Virus record (IMG/VR): IMGVR_UViG_3300023106_000010
Span: 1 to 64,000 of that record
DNA: 64,000 nt
Source of the DNA: a virus
Strand: one strand, 5' to 3'
Shown: positions 58,010 to 64,000 of the stretch, one piece after another
How the letters are laid out: each line of letters opens with the position of its first letter
How positions within the stretch are numbered: position 1 is the stretch's first letter
Translations under genes and position numbers: made by a program
The notes under the pieces: model-generated
Database searches by the model: none
What the model saw: only the letters and a program-made list of their open reading frames with translations
What the model was told of the DNA's origin: nothing

Positions 58010-58626
58010 CAAATCTCCTTATGTGCTGGATCATTCCGTTCAACACCACGTTCAACCAAATCCCAATCGTAGTCTATCAGATAATTGTGAGCATTGCCAA
58101 CTCTATTGTACTTATTCTTGGAAACAGAAATCTTCACAAATGTCCTGAAGCCCTCAGTTGTTGGATTAGCTACACGATGCACAATGGTGTTGTCAAGCTT
58201 TAACAAACTGTTCGCAGGATATATCCTGATGTTCTCAACCTTAGCTTGCTCAGTCATCTGCTCCATAGAAACACTGTGATCTTCACTTAGTTCAAACTCT
58301 TGCACACAGAACTCTGTTGGGTAGCTGTCACTCCACAAGAAATTAATATCGTCCGTGCCAAAGCCATCTATGTGCCATCCGGGACGATTCCAGCTACAAT
58401 TTGGCCCTGTGAACAAGTGCTTGGCTGTCAAGTAGATGTAGTGGTCACAGTAGTGTAAAGCGCTTGGTAACGCCTTCGCAATGATAGGCCAGAAACATTT
58501 CAGATTGTCTGGTATCATCCAAGGTCCGTCAGGCAAAGCAATCAGCATGTCCTGAACGAACATCATCTCAGATGGCTTGACAATCACTTGTGCTATTTGT
58601 TCAGGTTCTTTGCTGAATACTTTCAT
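58009..58626 (-). CDS. Putative 2-oxoglutarate/Fe(II) dioxygenase, 205 aa
   Basis: Cupin-like fold with WHIDGFG (His85, Asp87), then 63 residues later NTIVHRVANP (His150) and Arg161 in GFRTFVKISVS. This HxD...H...R pattern is that of Fe(II)/2OG enzymes. The substrate is unknown; DNA base, nucleotide or protein hydroxylation are options. Coupled to the DNA ligase by a 1-nt overlap. Confidence 0.7.
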   Translation of the reverse strand: MKVFSKEPEQIAQVIVKPSEMMFVQDMLIALPDGPWMIPDNLKCFWPIIAKALPSALHYCDHYIYLTAKHLFTGPNCSWNRPGWHIDGFGTDDINFLWSDSYPTEFCVQEFELSEDHSVSMEQMTEQAKVENIRIYPANSLLKLDNTIVHRVANPTTEGFRTFVKISVSKNKYNRVGNAHNYLIDYDWDLVERGVERNDPAHKEI

Positions 58627-58630
58627 GTTA

Positions 58631-58726
58631 CTATTTCTCCATCAACAGCAACAAGAACCCAATCAGAAAGATATACCACGGAGCTTCGTATGCGCAACAC
58701 ACAATAAATGCAAATAGTGCTACCAT
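58631..58726 (-). CDS. 31-aa membrane peptide
   Basis: MVALFAFIVCCAYEAPWYIF followed by LIGFLLLLMEK: two very hydrophobic parts. GGGAGTTAAATC precedes the ATG. Function unknown. Confidence 0.5.
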   Translation of the reverse strand: MVALFAFIVCCAYEAPWYIFLIGFLLLLMEK

Positions 58727-58729
58727 GAT

Positions 58730-58918
58730 TTAACTCCCATAATTACAAGCATCATTGAACCGAACAAACTCTACAGTTGCTGCAATATTATCCGCAGTGA
58801 GTGATAGTCGTGCAAGCTCCCTAGCCATCTCATCAGGAGTGCAGTTATCCACTCCCTTCAGAACAAGCTTCAGCTTCTTGGTGAAATAGTCTGTGTCTAG
58901 GCCATAGGAGTTACGCAT
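58730..58918 (-). CDS. Hypothetical protein, 62 aa
   Basis: MRNSYGLDTDYFTKKLKLVL...; helical. GAGGAGGGTTGTT precedes the ATG at 58918. Overlaps the upstream stop by 8 nt. Function unknown. Confidence 0.6.
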   Translation of the reverse strand: MRNSYGLDTDYFTKKLKLVLKGVDNCTPDEMARELARLSLTADNIAATVEFVRFNDACNYGS

Positions 58919-59210
58919 AACAACCCTCCTCGGCATCATGTGCCTCGGTCAATCGAACGAAATCCTCATGTTGATATGCAAAGGTTAGCTCGTCAAGTAG
59001 CTCTCGCTGATTACGTTCCAAGAGGTGCAGCTTGCGCAACTCCTTCTCAGCACTCTTAGTGTACCGCAAGTATGCCTCGTCATCGCTCTTGCCACACTGA
59101 CGGAAATCCTTCAGAATGTCTCGATATGATTGATACGAAATATTATGCAAATCGATCTGTTGGCTATTGATTGCGATGATCGATTGTAGGATGCTAGACG
59201 AGAGGCTCAT
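58911..59210 (-). CDS. Helical protein, 99 aa
   Basis: Long helices with heptads (KSAEKELRKLHLLERNQREL). Distantly similar in layout to the coiled-coil proteins at 59207 and 60235. AAAGGAAATGT precedes the ATG at 59210. Function unknown. Confidence 0.6.
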   Translation of the reverse strand: MSLSSSILQSIIAINSQQIDLHNISYQSYRDILKDFRQCGKSDDEAYLRYTKSAEKELRKLHLLERNQRELLDELTFAYQHEDFVRLTEAHDAEEGCYA

Positions 59211-59437
59211 ACATTTCCTTTGCACAATTGCTTCAGTGCTTGTTGGATTTTGACATAACCTTTCAACTCCGCACGATGTTGCTTCATAATTTCATGTACA
59301 GAATACTCTAGAGTCAGATAACCTTTTTCATCAGCTTCAGCTTTGCGTTGTCGCAAGTAGATAATTTCATCCTCAATGAATTTGATAATTTTCTTGTTCG
59401 TACTCAGTTGGCTCTGAATTGCTGCTAGATGTTTCAT
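59207..59437 (-). CDS. Coiled-coil protein, 76 aa
   Basis: The core IIYLRQRKAEADEKGYLTLEY matches IEYYRQKKRECDASGLLEDEY of the 60235-60531 protein, so the two are paralogues. AAGGAGAAATT precedes the ATG. Probably dimeric; function unknown. Confidence 0.65.
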   Translation of the reverse strand: MKHLAAIQSQLSTNKKIIKFIEDEIIYLRQRKAEADEKGYLTLEYSVHEIMKQHRAELKGYVKIQQALKQLCKGNV

Positions 59438-59446
59438 AATTTCTCC

Positions 59447-59623
59447 TTATTTAATAACAGCAATACGTGCTTGAATACACTTACCATTCATATAATCTTT
59501 GTTCGGAAGATTGCCCAAAACTCGAATACATTCCTCACTTGTTGCAAACTTTTCAATAACTACAGGGTTGTTAGCATTATAACCACCTGCTGTAATCAGA
59601 AGCCATACCAGAATTGTGCTCAT
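59447..59623 (-). CDS. Small exported or membrane protein, 58 aa
   Basis: N-terminal hydrophobic helix (MSTILVWLLITAGGYNA) like a signal peptide, then a short domain with two Cys (EECIRVLG; GKCIQARIAVIK). AAGGAGAAATT precedes the ATG. Confidence 0.55.
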   Translation of the reverse strand: MSTILVWLLITAGGYNANNPVVIEKFATSEECIRVLGNLPNKDYMNGKCIQARIAVIK

Positions 59624-59650
59624 AATTTCTCCTTAGTTGTTCGTAACGTC

Positions 59651-59680
59651 ATTGTATAGCAGTTGTCAGGGTTGTGTCAA
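59651..59680 (-). promoter_or_regulatory. Leftward promoter
   Basis: TTGACA (59680-59675) with TATACA (59658-59653, spacer 16) or TACAAT (59656-59651, spacer 18). Confidence 0.65.
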
Positions 59681-59681
59681 G

Positions 59682-59846
59682 CTATTTAGGATGCACAAGA
59701 TTGGCCCCTACCCACACGACCCCTGCAATAATCCCTGTCAGAGCTAACGTAACTAACACTTGTCCTAGTTTTCCAAGATATATCTGCCAAGCACAGAAGC
59801 AGATTATTGGAGAAGACATTAATACGTACCCTATAAATTTCTTCAT
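59682..59846 (-). CDS. Small membrane protein, 54 aa
   Basis: Two membrane helices (FIGYVLMSSPIICFCAWQIY; LVTLALTGIIAGVVWVGA). GGAGAAATGAATA precedes the ATG. Function unknown. Confidence 0.6.
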   Translation of the reverse strand: MKKFIGYVLMSSPIICFCAWQIYLGKLGQVLVTLALTGIIAGVVWVGANLVHPK

Positions 59847-59849
59847 TAT

Positions 59850-60032
59850 TCATTTCTCCACGGTATGTAAGTATTCACCACAACCCTCGCAGTATTCTTT
59901 GTTCAATTCCTCAATATCATGCTCTTTGCCACAGAAAACACAAACGAAAACTGGAAATTCTATCGGTTTGAGTTTAGTACAAAGATAGTCTTCTTGGGAG
60001 TATTTGTCGTACTTAGCTGAAACGTTGCTCAT
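59850..60032 (-). CDS. Zinc-ribbon protein, 60 aa
   Basis: FVCVFCGKEH...KEYCEGCGEYLH gives two CxxC pairs of a zinc ribbon. The N-terminus YDKYSQEDYLCTKLKP matches FDEYSGEDYLCNKTRP of 60796-60987, so the two are paralogues. Confidence 0.65.
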   Translation of the reverse strand: MSNVSAKYDKYSQEDYLCTKLKPIEFPVFVCVFCGKEHDIEELNKEYCEGCGEYLHTVEK

Positions 60033-60204
60033 CTCGTTCTTTCATAGCTTCTTTTACAGAGTCAATAACAGCTTGTGTCACTTCCAACTTCAACTTCAGA
60101 TGTTCGTTAGACAGATTACCTTCTTCATCAACCATTTGCACCATGAGAGTGATTGTTGGTGTGTTGAATCGTGAGAGCCAAAGCTCAGGTTTATTTATGC
60201 TCAC
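60013..60204 (-). CDS. Small hypothetical protein, 63 aa
   Basis: MSINKPELWLSRFNTPTITL..., strand-helix pattern with a charged C-terminal helix. Overlaps the zinc-ribbon gene by 20 nt. Function unknown. Confidence 0.55.
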   Translation of the reverse strand: MSINKPELWLSRFNTPTITLMVQMVDEEGNLSNEHLKLKLEVTQAVIDSVKEAMKERDEQRFS

Positions 60205-60234
60205 GGATTCTCCAACAAAGCTTTCAGGCTAACA

Positions 60235-60531
60235 TTATTTCTTCCAATCTGTAGCGATAGACGGCTTAGGTTGATCTTTACGATGTTTCTTTACAATCTT
60301 AGGCTTCTTGTAAGCACTCAGTAATCCTTTGAAATACCTCTGCTCCAGAACATATTTTGCAAGTTCTCCCTTCAAATAGCTCAGAGCATTGTGATACTTG
60401 TATTCATCTTCCAACAAACCACTAGCATCACATTCACGCTTCTTTTGTCGATAGTATTCAATGTGTTGTTCTAGAGCTTGGATTTCAATCTTGTTTAGAA
60501 AAATCCGTCGAGTTAATACTGCTTCTGTCAT
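60235..60531 (-). CDS. Coiled-coil protein with basic tail, 98 aa
   Basis: Paralogue of 59207-59437 plus a Lys-rich tail (KKPKIVKKHRKDQPKPSI). TAAGGAGAACAGC precedes the ATG at 60531, just after a promoter. The basic end suggests nucleic-acid contact. Confidence 0.65.
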   Translation of the reverse strand: MTEAVLTRRIFLNKIEIQALEQHIEYYRQKKRECDASGLLEDEYKYHNALSYLKGELAKYVLEQRYFKGLLSAYKKPKIVKKHRKDQPKPSIATDWKK

Positions 60532-60559
60532 GCTGTTCTCCTTAATTGTTCGTGTAAGT

Positions 60560-60588
60560 ATTTTACGCTGGTTTGTGAGAATTGTCAA
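60560..60588 (-). promoter_or_regulatory. Leftward promoter
   Basis: TTGACA (60588-60583), 17-nt spacer, TAAAAT (60565-60560). It lies within the end of the upstream gene and 29 nt before the coiled-coil start. Confidence 0.75.
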
Positions 60589-60793
60589 GAAAATCGTCAT
60601 CATCTAGAACATCATACAAAACTTGATCTTCCTTAAATTGATTATCGAAAGCTTGACAAATCAACGAGTAAGTATTCTTAGATATCTTGCTATTGTCACC
60701 TGTGATTTTGTTGAACAAGTCTAGATAATTTTCATAGTCAAAGTCTCTCGACCAAGCATCACATTCTATAGTGCTCCAAATTGAATCGCTCAT
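60563..60793 (-). CDS. Hypothetical acidic protein, 76 aa
   Basis: MSDSIWSTIECDAWSRDFDY... with an acidic end (VLDDDDFLDNSHKPA). Start chosen after GAGGATTAGTG. Function unknown. Confidence 0.6.
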   Translation of the reverse strand: MSDSIWSTIECDAWSRDFDYENYLDLFNKITGDNSKISKNTYSLICQAFDNQFKEDQVLYDVLDDDDFLDNSHKPA

Positions 60794-60795
60794 CA

Positions 60796-60987
60796 CTAAT
60801 CCTCATAATATGGAAAACTTACTTCACAGCATTTGGAACAAACTGTCATGGTATTGTTATGCAAACCATAAGTTATAGATTCGTAAGGCTCGTGACAATA
60901 CCCGCACAGAAGCAATCCACGAGGGCGTGTCTTGTTGCAAAGATAATCCTCACCACTGTATTCGTCAAAGATTCTGTTTACGTTCAT
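60796..60987 (-). CDS. Zinc-ribbon protein, 63 aa
   Basis: CGYCHEPYE...CSKCCEVS supplies the two Cys pairs. N-terminal match to 59850-60032 shows common origin. The ATG lies in the ATGA overlap with the ThyX stop. Confidence 0.65.
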   Translation of the reverse strand: MNVNRIFDEYSGEDYLCNKTRPRGLLLCGYCHEPYESITYGLHNNTMTVCSKCCEVSFPYYED

Positions 60988-61646
60988 TTCCAAGTCTCAT
61001 CAGCAATAGGAAAAGCCTGATTCACAGCTTCTGCGATTAGCCGAGCAAGCACGACGTGTTCTTCTTGAGTAACACCTTTTTCAAGACGTACCTGCAAATA
61101 ATGGCACCAAGAACGAATTGTACCATTCACATATGCACGAGACATTGTCAGCCCTTCGGGTAGAATCACTCGACAAACTTCCTTGGCAATCCCTGCTTCC
61201 AGAGCAAACTTGTAGCGGTCTTTTACAATATCCAAGATTTCGTGTTGAATATCTTCCCACACTCGTTTCAATACTTCGTCATCCGTGTCAATACTATTCT
61301 GACGATTTTTGCTATCTTGCATACGCAGATCACGAATACAGAAAGCTTTCTCCAGAGAAGTCACATCAGCATAACGCTGTGAGAATTCTTGGAAACTAAA
61401 GCTGCGATGGCGCAGTAACTGTCGCATAATATCTCGTGGGGCCGAAACCTCCACCACGGCATTAGCCATCTCTAAAGGACTCCAGTGACTGTGCTTCACA
61501 AGGTACGACAGCAGCTTGTCAGCCGTATCCATGTTCATTTGATTGGATGGATTGCTCACTCGTGCACAATACGCGATGAGTTCTTTAGCATCTTCAATAC
61601 CTTCTACTACAGGTTTAGTTACAGCGATTAGTTTTGCGTTCAGCAT
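60984..61646 (-). CDS. thyX: Flavin-dependent thymidylate synthase ThyX, 220 aa
   Basis: Makes dTMP from dUMP with FAD and methylene-tetrahydrofolate. The signature RHRSFSFQEFSQRY at 79-92 fits RHRxxSxxxxSxRY. The later SRAYVNGTIRSW block is also typical. Length normal. Supports the NrdAB supply of dNTPs. Confidence 0.95.
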   Translation of the reverse strand: MLNAKLIAVTKPVVEGIEDAKELIAYCARVSNPSNQMNMDTADKLLSYLVKHSHWSPLEMANAVVEVSAPRDIMRQLLRHRSFSFQEFSQRYADVTSLEKAFCIRDLRMQDSKNRQNSIDTDDEVLKRVWEDIQHEILDIVKDRYKFALEAGIAKEVCRVILPEGLTMSRAYVNGTIRSWCHYLQVRLEKGVTQEEHVVLARLIAEAVNQAFPIADETWK

Positions 61647-61649
61647 TTA

Positions 61650-61829
61650 TCAATCTTTCAAATCAGAATATTCACAGAGGTCCAACTTTACAGCCAACTC
61701 TTTCAAGCCGCTATTAGCACCATCGATATAATCAGAGTTAGCTCCCGCCAAGAACATTACTTCTCGGTTCCTGTCAAGCATATCCAGAATTGTTTCCAAG
61801 AGGAATGCCTTATACATTGTTGTACTCAT
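61650..61829 (-). CDS. Hypothetical protein, 59 aa
   Basis: MSTTMYKAFLLETILDMLDR..., amphipathic helix then acidic end. Coupled to the previous stop by ATGA. Function unknown. Confidence 0.6.
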   Translation of the reverse strand: MSTTMYKAFLLETILDMLDRNREVMFLAGANSDYIDGANSGLKELAVKLDLCEYSDLKD

Positions 61830-62068
61830 TCTTCTTCCTCATCTTGTTCAGGCTCATCCAAACCTTCGACACAGTACATAGAGTATTCGCCATCACGACA
61901 ATCACCACGAGGGTCCATTGATCGCTCTGTGCCGAAAGCATCTTCACAGGCCATTTCATTCAAGCCAATCTCCAGAGCTTCTGCAATAGTGTCTTCCCAA
62001 TCTTCGTCCTCATTCATTGCCAGAAGATTTTCCAATACTTTCTTGTTGCGTAGTTGTTGTTCAGTCAT
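61826..62068 (-). CDS. Acidic protein, 80 aa
   Basis: About one third Asp/Glu, C-terminus DEPEQDEEEE. Such charge could mimic DNA; this is speculation from composition only. Confidence 0.6.
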   Translation of the reverse strand: MTEQQLRNKKVLENLLAMNEDEDWEDTIAEALEIGLNEMACEDAFGTERSMDPRGDCRDGEYSMYCVEGLDEPEQDEEEE

Positions 62069-62114
62069 GGTCGTTTCACTCCCATGCTAATCTTCACGTT
62101 GTTCAGCTTAGTAA

Positions 62115-62267
62115 TCAGATTTCCTCCATGTAAGGATCGCAGTCTACACTACGAACCCTCTTATTACAATGACGAATATCACCTTCAAGGTCAACTGAAA
62201 CTAGTTCAGCTTCATCGAAATCTTCAGCCTCGATTACAACTCGATATTCACAAATCCATTTAGCCAT
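62115..62267 (-). CDS. Small hypothetical protein, 50 aa
   Basis: MAKWICEYRVVIEAEDFDEA...; an alpha-beta plait-like peptide. AAGGATGAGAATA precedes the ATG at 62267. 62069-62114 holds at most a 16-codon frame. Confidence 0.6.
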   Translation of the reverse strand: MAKWICEYRVVIEAEDFDEAELVSVDLEGDIRHCNKRVRSVDCDPYMEEI

Positions 62268-62538
62268 TATTCTCATCCTTGTAATCTTCAACACATTCTT
62301 CGCACATGCGATTAACATACTCAGAATGCAATGATAGCACAACATCAGGGTCCGTCATAGGATTACTCACCAACCCTCCTGTAACACCCATGTAAACTTC
62401 TGGAATGTTGCGAATCAACACTGAGAAATCAGAAAGCTCTTTCTTCAGTTGCTCTACATCGATTGAGCCATCTGGCAAAACTAGGATTTCTTTCCAGAAT
62501 CGGTCCCAGCATTCTTGTGGGTCTTCTTGTTTACGCAT
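62260..62538 (-). CDS. Hypothetical protein, 92 aa
   Basis: Starts in a TGATG overlap with the upstream stop. Helical, acidic, Trp-containing (QECWDRFWKEILVLPDGSID). Function unknown. Confidence 0.6.
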   Translation of the reverse strand: MRKQEDPQECWDRFWKEILVLPDGSIDVEQLKKELSDFSVLIRNIPEVYMGVTGGLVSNPMTDPDVVLSLHSEYVNRMCEECVEDYKDENNG

Positions 62539-62759
62539 CACCAAGCCACATCCACAACAATAGCTTCCACTTCAGATAGATCATAGTTGTCCACTAACCA
62601 TTGTGCGAAGTTGCCCTCTTCAGGTTCAAGATATTCCTTGTCGAGAATAATAGCAGTGTCATTATGAATCCGCCAGTCTTGGTCATCAAAGAACAACTTG
62701 GAGATTTCACCGGGGAAATTGCATCGCTGTAGCATCAAAACTTTTTGTACTTTGCTCAT
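62538..62759 (-). CDS. Hypothetical protein, 73 aa
   Basis: MSKVQKVLMLQRCNFPGEIS... ending VVDVAW; alpha-beta pattern. Overlaps on both sides by 1-4 nt. Function unknown. Confidence 0.6.
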   Translation of the reverse strand: MSKVQKVLMLQRCNFPGEISKLFFDDQDWRIHNDTAIILDKEYLEPEEGNFAQWLVDNYDLSEVEAIVVDVAW

Positions 62760-63004
62760 ACATCCTCCACAGCCGAATGCAACTGCCCACTAACATTCTT
62801 CAAATCCTCAAAGCTCTCAAGAATCTCGTACAAGATACCAAAAGTCTCCTTAGAATTCTCTACACTCGTACCAAGAATATTTGCTGTGAACGTCACAGGA
62901 TAGAGTTGCACGTCGGCTACAGCGGCTTTCTCTCCCAACATCTTACGATATTCCTCAGCCTCACGCTGTTTACGTTCTAGCATACGTTGTTCAAAATGGC
63001 TCAT
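62756..63004 (-). CDS. Hypothetical protein, 82 aa
   Basis: Charged N-terminal helix (FEQRMLERKQREAEEYRKM) then strand and helix. ATGA overlaps with both neighbours. Function unknown. Confidence 0.6.
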   Translation of the reverse strand: MSHFEQRMLERKQREAEEYRKMLGEKAAVADVQLYPVTFTANILGTSVENSKETFGILYEILESFEDLKNVSGQLHSAVEDV

Positions 63005-63159
63005 ACACCCTCTCCAGTGACTTCCATCAACATCTGCACAACAATATCACTCGTGCGCTTAGTGTAAGCCTCCAGACACCAAGCAGCTTTGAAGACATTA
63101 TTAACATACAATTCAACAATATCTTCTGATGGATTCTCTACAATCTTATAATCGTTCAT
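63001..63159 (-). CDS. Small hypothetical protein, 52 aa
   Basis: MNDYKIVENPSEDIVELYVN..., helical second half. AGGAGAATGT precedes the ATG. Coupled to its neighbours. Function unknown. Confidence 0.55.
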   Translation of the reverse strand: MNDYKIVENPSEDIVELYVNNVFKAAWCLEAYTKRTSDIVVQMLMEVTGEGV

Positions 63160-63518
63160 ACATTCTCCTCAATAATTTCTACAGGGTCTACGGGTTCCGC
63201 AGGTTCTTCTTGCTCAACAAGCACAGGAGGCTTTGCCAATTCCTCATTACGTTGAGCTTGCAACACTTGAATAAACCACTCACGATTTTTGTATTGTACA
63301 CCAGTTGCCACTTCTGTGTAAATACCACTTGGGTGAGAAATGTAGTCTACCCCTACAGCACCGTGTATAGTGATGGGCGTGGGCACTTTTGTTGTGGCAA
63401 GATTGAATTGGTCCACTTGTACATCCCAAGCAATGATGGAATGCTCCGTCACTTGAATTGTTGGCGTGGACTTGTCTACGTGTACGGCGTAGTAATCTGG
63501 TAGTGCGGTGATGATCAT
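63156..63518 (-). CDS. Hypothetical protein, 120 aa
   Basis: Beta-rich body (VTEHSIIAWDVQVDQFNLAT) and an acidic Pro/Val tail (EQEEPAEPVDPVEIIEENV). Coupled by ATGA to the upstream gene. Function unknown. Confidence 0.6.
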   Translation of the reverse strand: MIITALPDYYAVHVDKSTPTIQVTEHSIIAWDVQVDQFNLATTKVPTPITIHGAVGVDYISHPSGIYTEVATGVQYKNREWFIQVLQAQRNEELAKPPVLVEQEEPAEPVDPVEIIEENV

Positions 63519-63685
63519 TGATTCTCCTTAATTCTGTAGTAAGTATTTACATCCCAGCTAGGATTTCCCCAAGTGTTATGTTGACGAGGAAGGTCTTCCC
63601 AAGGCATATAAAGATTATGCCGATATTGAATTTCTAAACCGTTTGCCCAAGCGATGATTATTTCTTTGTGTGGATGTTGTTTCAC
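63515..63685 (-). CDS. Small hypothetical protein, 56 aa
   Basis: GTG start with CGGAGAG upstream. MKQHPHKEIIIAWANGLEIQ then YRHNLYMPWEDL: a short strand-turn motif common among small phage proteins that fold around W/Y residues. Function unknown. Confidence 0.55.
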   Translation of the reverse strand: MKQHPHKEIIIAWANGLEIQYRHNLYMPWEDLPRQHNTWGNPSWDVNTYYRIKENQ

Positions 63686-63686
63686 G

Positions 63687-64000
63687 CTACTCTCCGAATT
63701 TCTTGATATATCCGTTACTCAAAGCTTCATAGAATTTGTTAACATAACTCTCGTCATAGAGAGCTTGAATTTCATCATAATGGTCGTAGCAGAACTTCCT
63801 AAACCACCCTGAAGAAATGCTTGTACTTAACTTCATCTGAGCCATGTCAAAAGCCCATTTACGATTTACATCTGGAAACGGGTGAATACTTCTCTCCAAG
63901 CTTAGCACATACATTTCTTCCAACGCTGCGTAAAGCTGAATCTCTTTAGGTAAAGTAAAGAACATGCTCTTAGACGTAAACACCTCTGTATCATCAGGCT
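63687..64000 (-). CDS. Hypothetical protein, 5' end outside the window
   Basis: Reads openly from the window edge (PDDTEVFTSKSMFFTLP...) to a stop at 63687. A GTG at 63983 is the first possible in-window start but no ribosome site precedes it, so the gene probably begins beyond 64000. Helical C-terminal part. Function unknown. Confidence 0.6.
   Translation of the reverse strand, partial: PDDTEVFTSKSMFFTLPKEIQLYAALEEMYVLSLERSIHPFPDVNRKWAFDMAQMKLSTSISSGWFRKFCYDHYDEIQALYDESYVNKFYEALSNGYIKKFGE

Noticed and set aside
62069-62114. A 16-codon frame with GGAGGAAATCTG upstream
   Set aside because: It would need an ATT or CTG start and is too short to support.
1-64000. CRISPR arrays, rRNA genes and complete insertion sequences
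   Set aside because: No regularly spaced repeats, rRNA signatures or transposase with terminal inverted repeats were seen on either strand.

Overview
The window is part of the genome of a tailed, double-stranded DNA bacteriophage. It carries a complete virion assembly and lysis cassette (large terminase, DUF935-type portal, S49 head protease, scaffold, lambda-D-like decoration protein, lambda-E-family capsid protein, connectors, tail tube, frameshifted tail chaperone, 2072-residue tape measure, lysozyme, holin, nested Rz/Rz1 spanins). It also has its own replication and nucleotide genes. The tail tube and chaperone genes without any sheath gene point to a long-tailed siphovirus. The Rz/Rz1 pair and lysozyme point to a Gram-negative (proteobacterial) host. 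No integrase-repressor pair is visible, so a lytic life style is likely. The host genus cannot be told from this sequence.

Layout. 1-4600: about 18 small rightward genes in promoter-led groups, mostly of unknown function and probably host take-over genes, ended by a terminator. 4628-5432: an unusually long non-coding stretch with short direct repeats, then a small serine recombinase. 6045-10879: leftward genes, namely a GIY-YIG homing-type endonuclease with an HTH partner, small membrane proteins, a ClpP-like protease and a PhoH ATPase. 10880-11127: a divergent promoter region. 11128-12970: a candidate small terminase, then a 1.1-kb RNA-only island holding tRNA-Thr(UGU), a large structured RNA of about 530 nt, tRNA-Gly(UCC) and a serine-tRNA-like element, closed by a strong terminator. 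12995-36283: rightward packaging, head, tail and lysis genes, interrupted by HNH and GIY-YIG endonucleases. 36330-64000: leftward nucleotide and replication genes (NrdAB, MazG-like, DUF5664, 5'-3' exonuclease, SSB, family B DNA polymerase, TOPRIM-helicase, ATP ligase, ThyX) mixed with many very small genes and at least three more endonuclease-type genes.

How it works together. The right arm supplies dNTPs (NrdAB, ThyX, MazG/DUF5664-like enzymes) and copies the genome (helicase, polymerase, SSB, ligase, exonuclease). The central arm builds and releases virions. Most leftward genes overlap by 1-17 nt in operons headed by sigma70-like promoters (TTGACA, spacer 16-17, TATAAT), so the phage appears to rely on host RNA polymerase. 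No phage RNA polymerase is seen. Two promoters of the structural region share a palindromic spacer (ACACAG-N5-CTGTGT), which suggests a common regulator.

The strongest candidate for something undescribed is the structured RNA at 11974-12500. It is built around a perfect 23-bp long-range helix plus a second long-range helix, has a possible pseudoknot, and sits between two tRNA genes. Its position and size resemble the GOLLD/ROOL class of large phage RNAs, but I cannot assign it to either from sequence alone.
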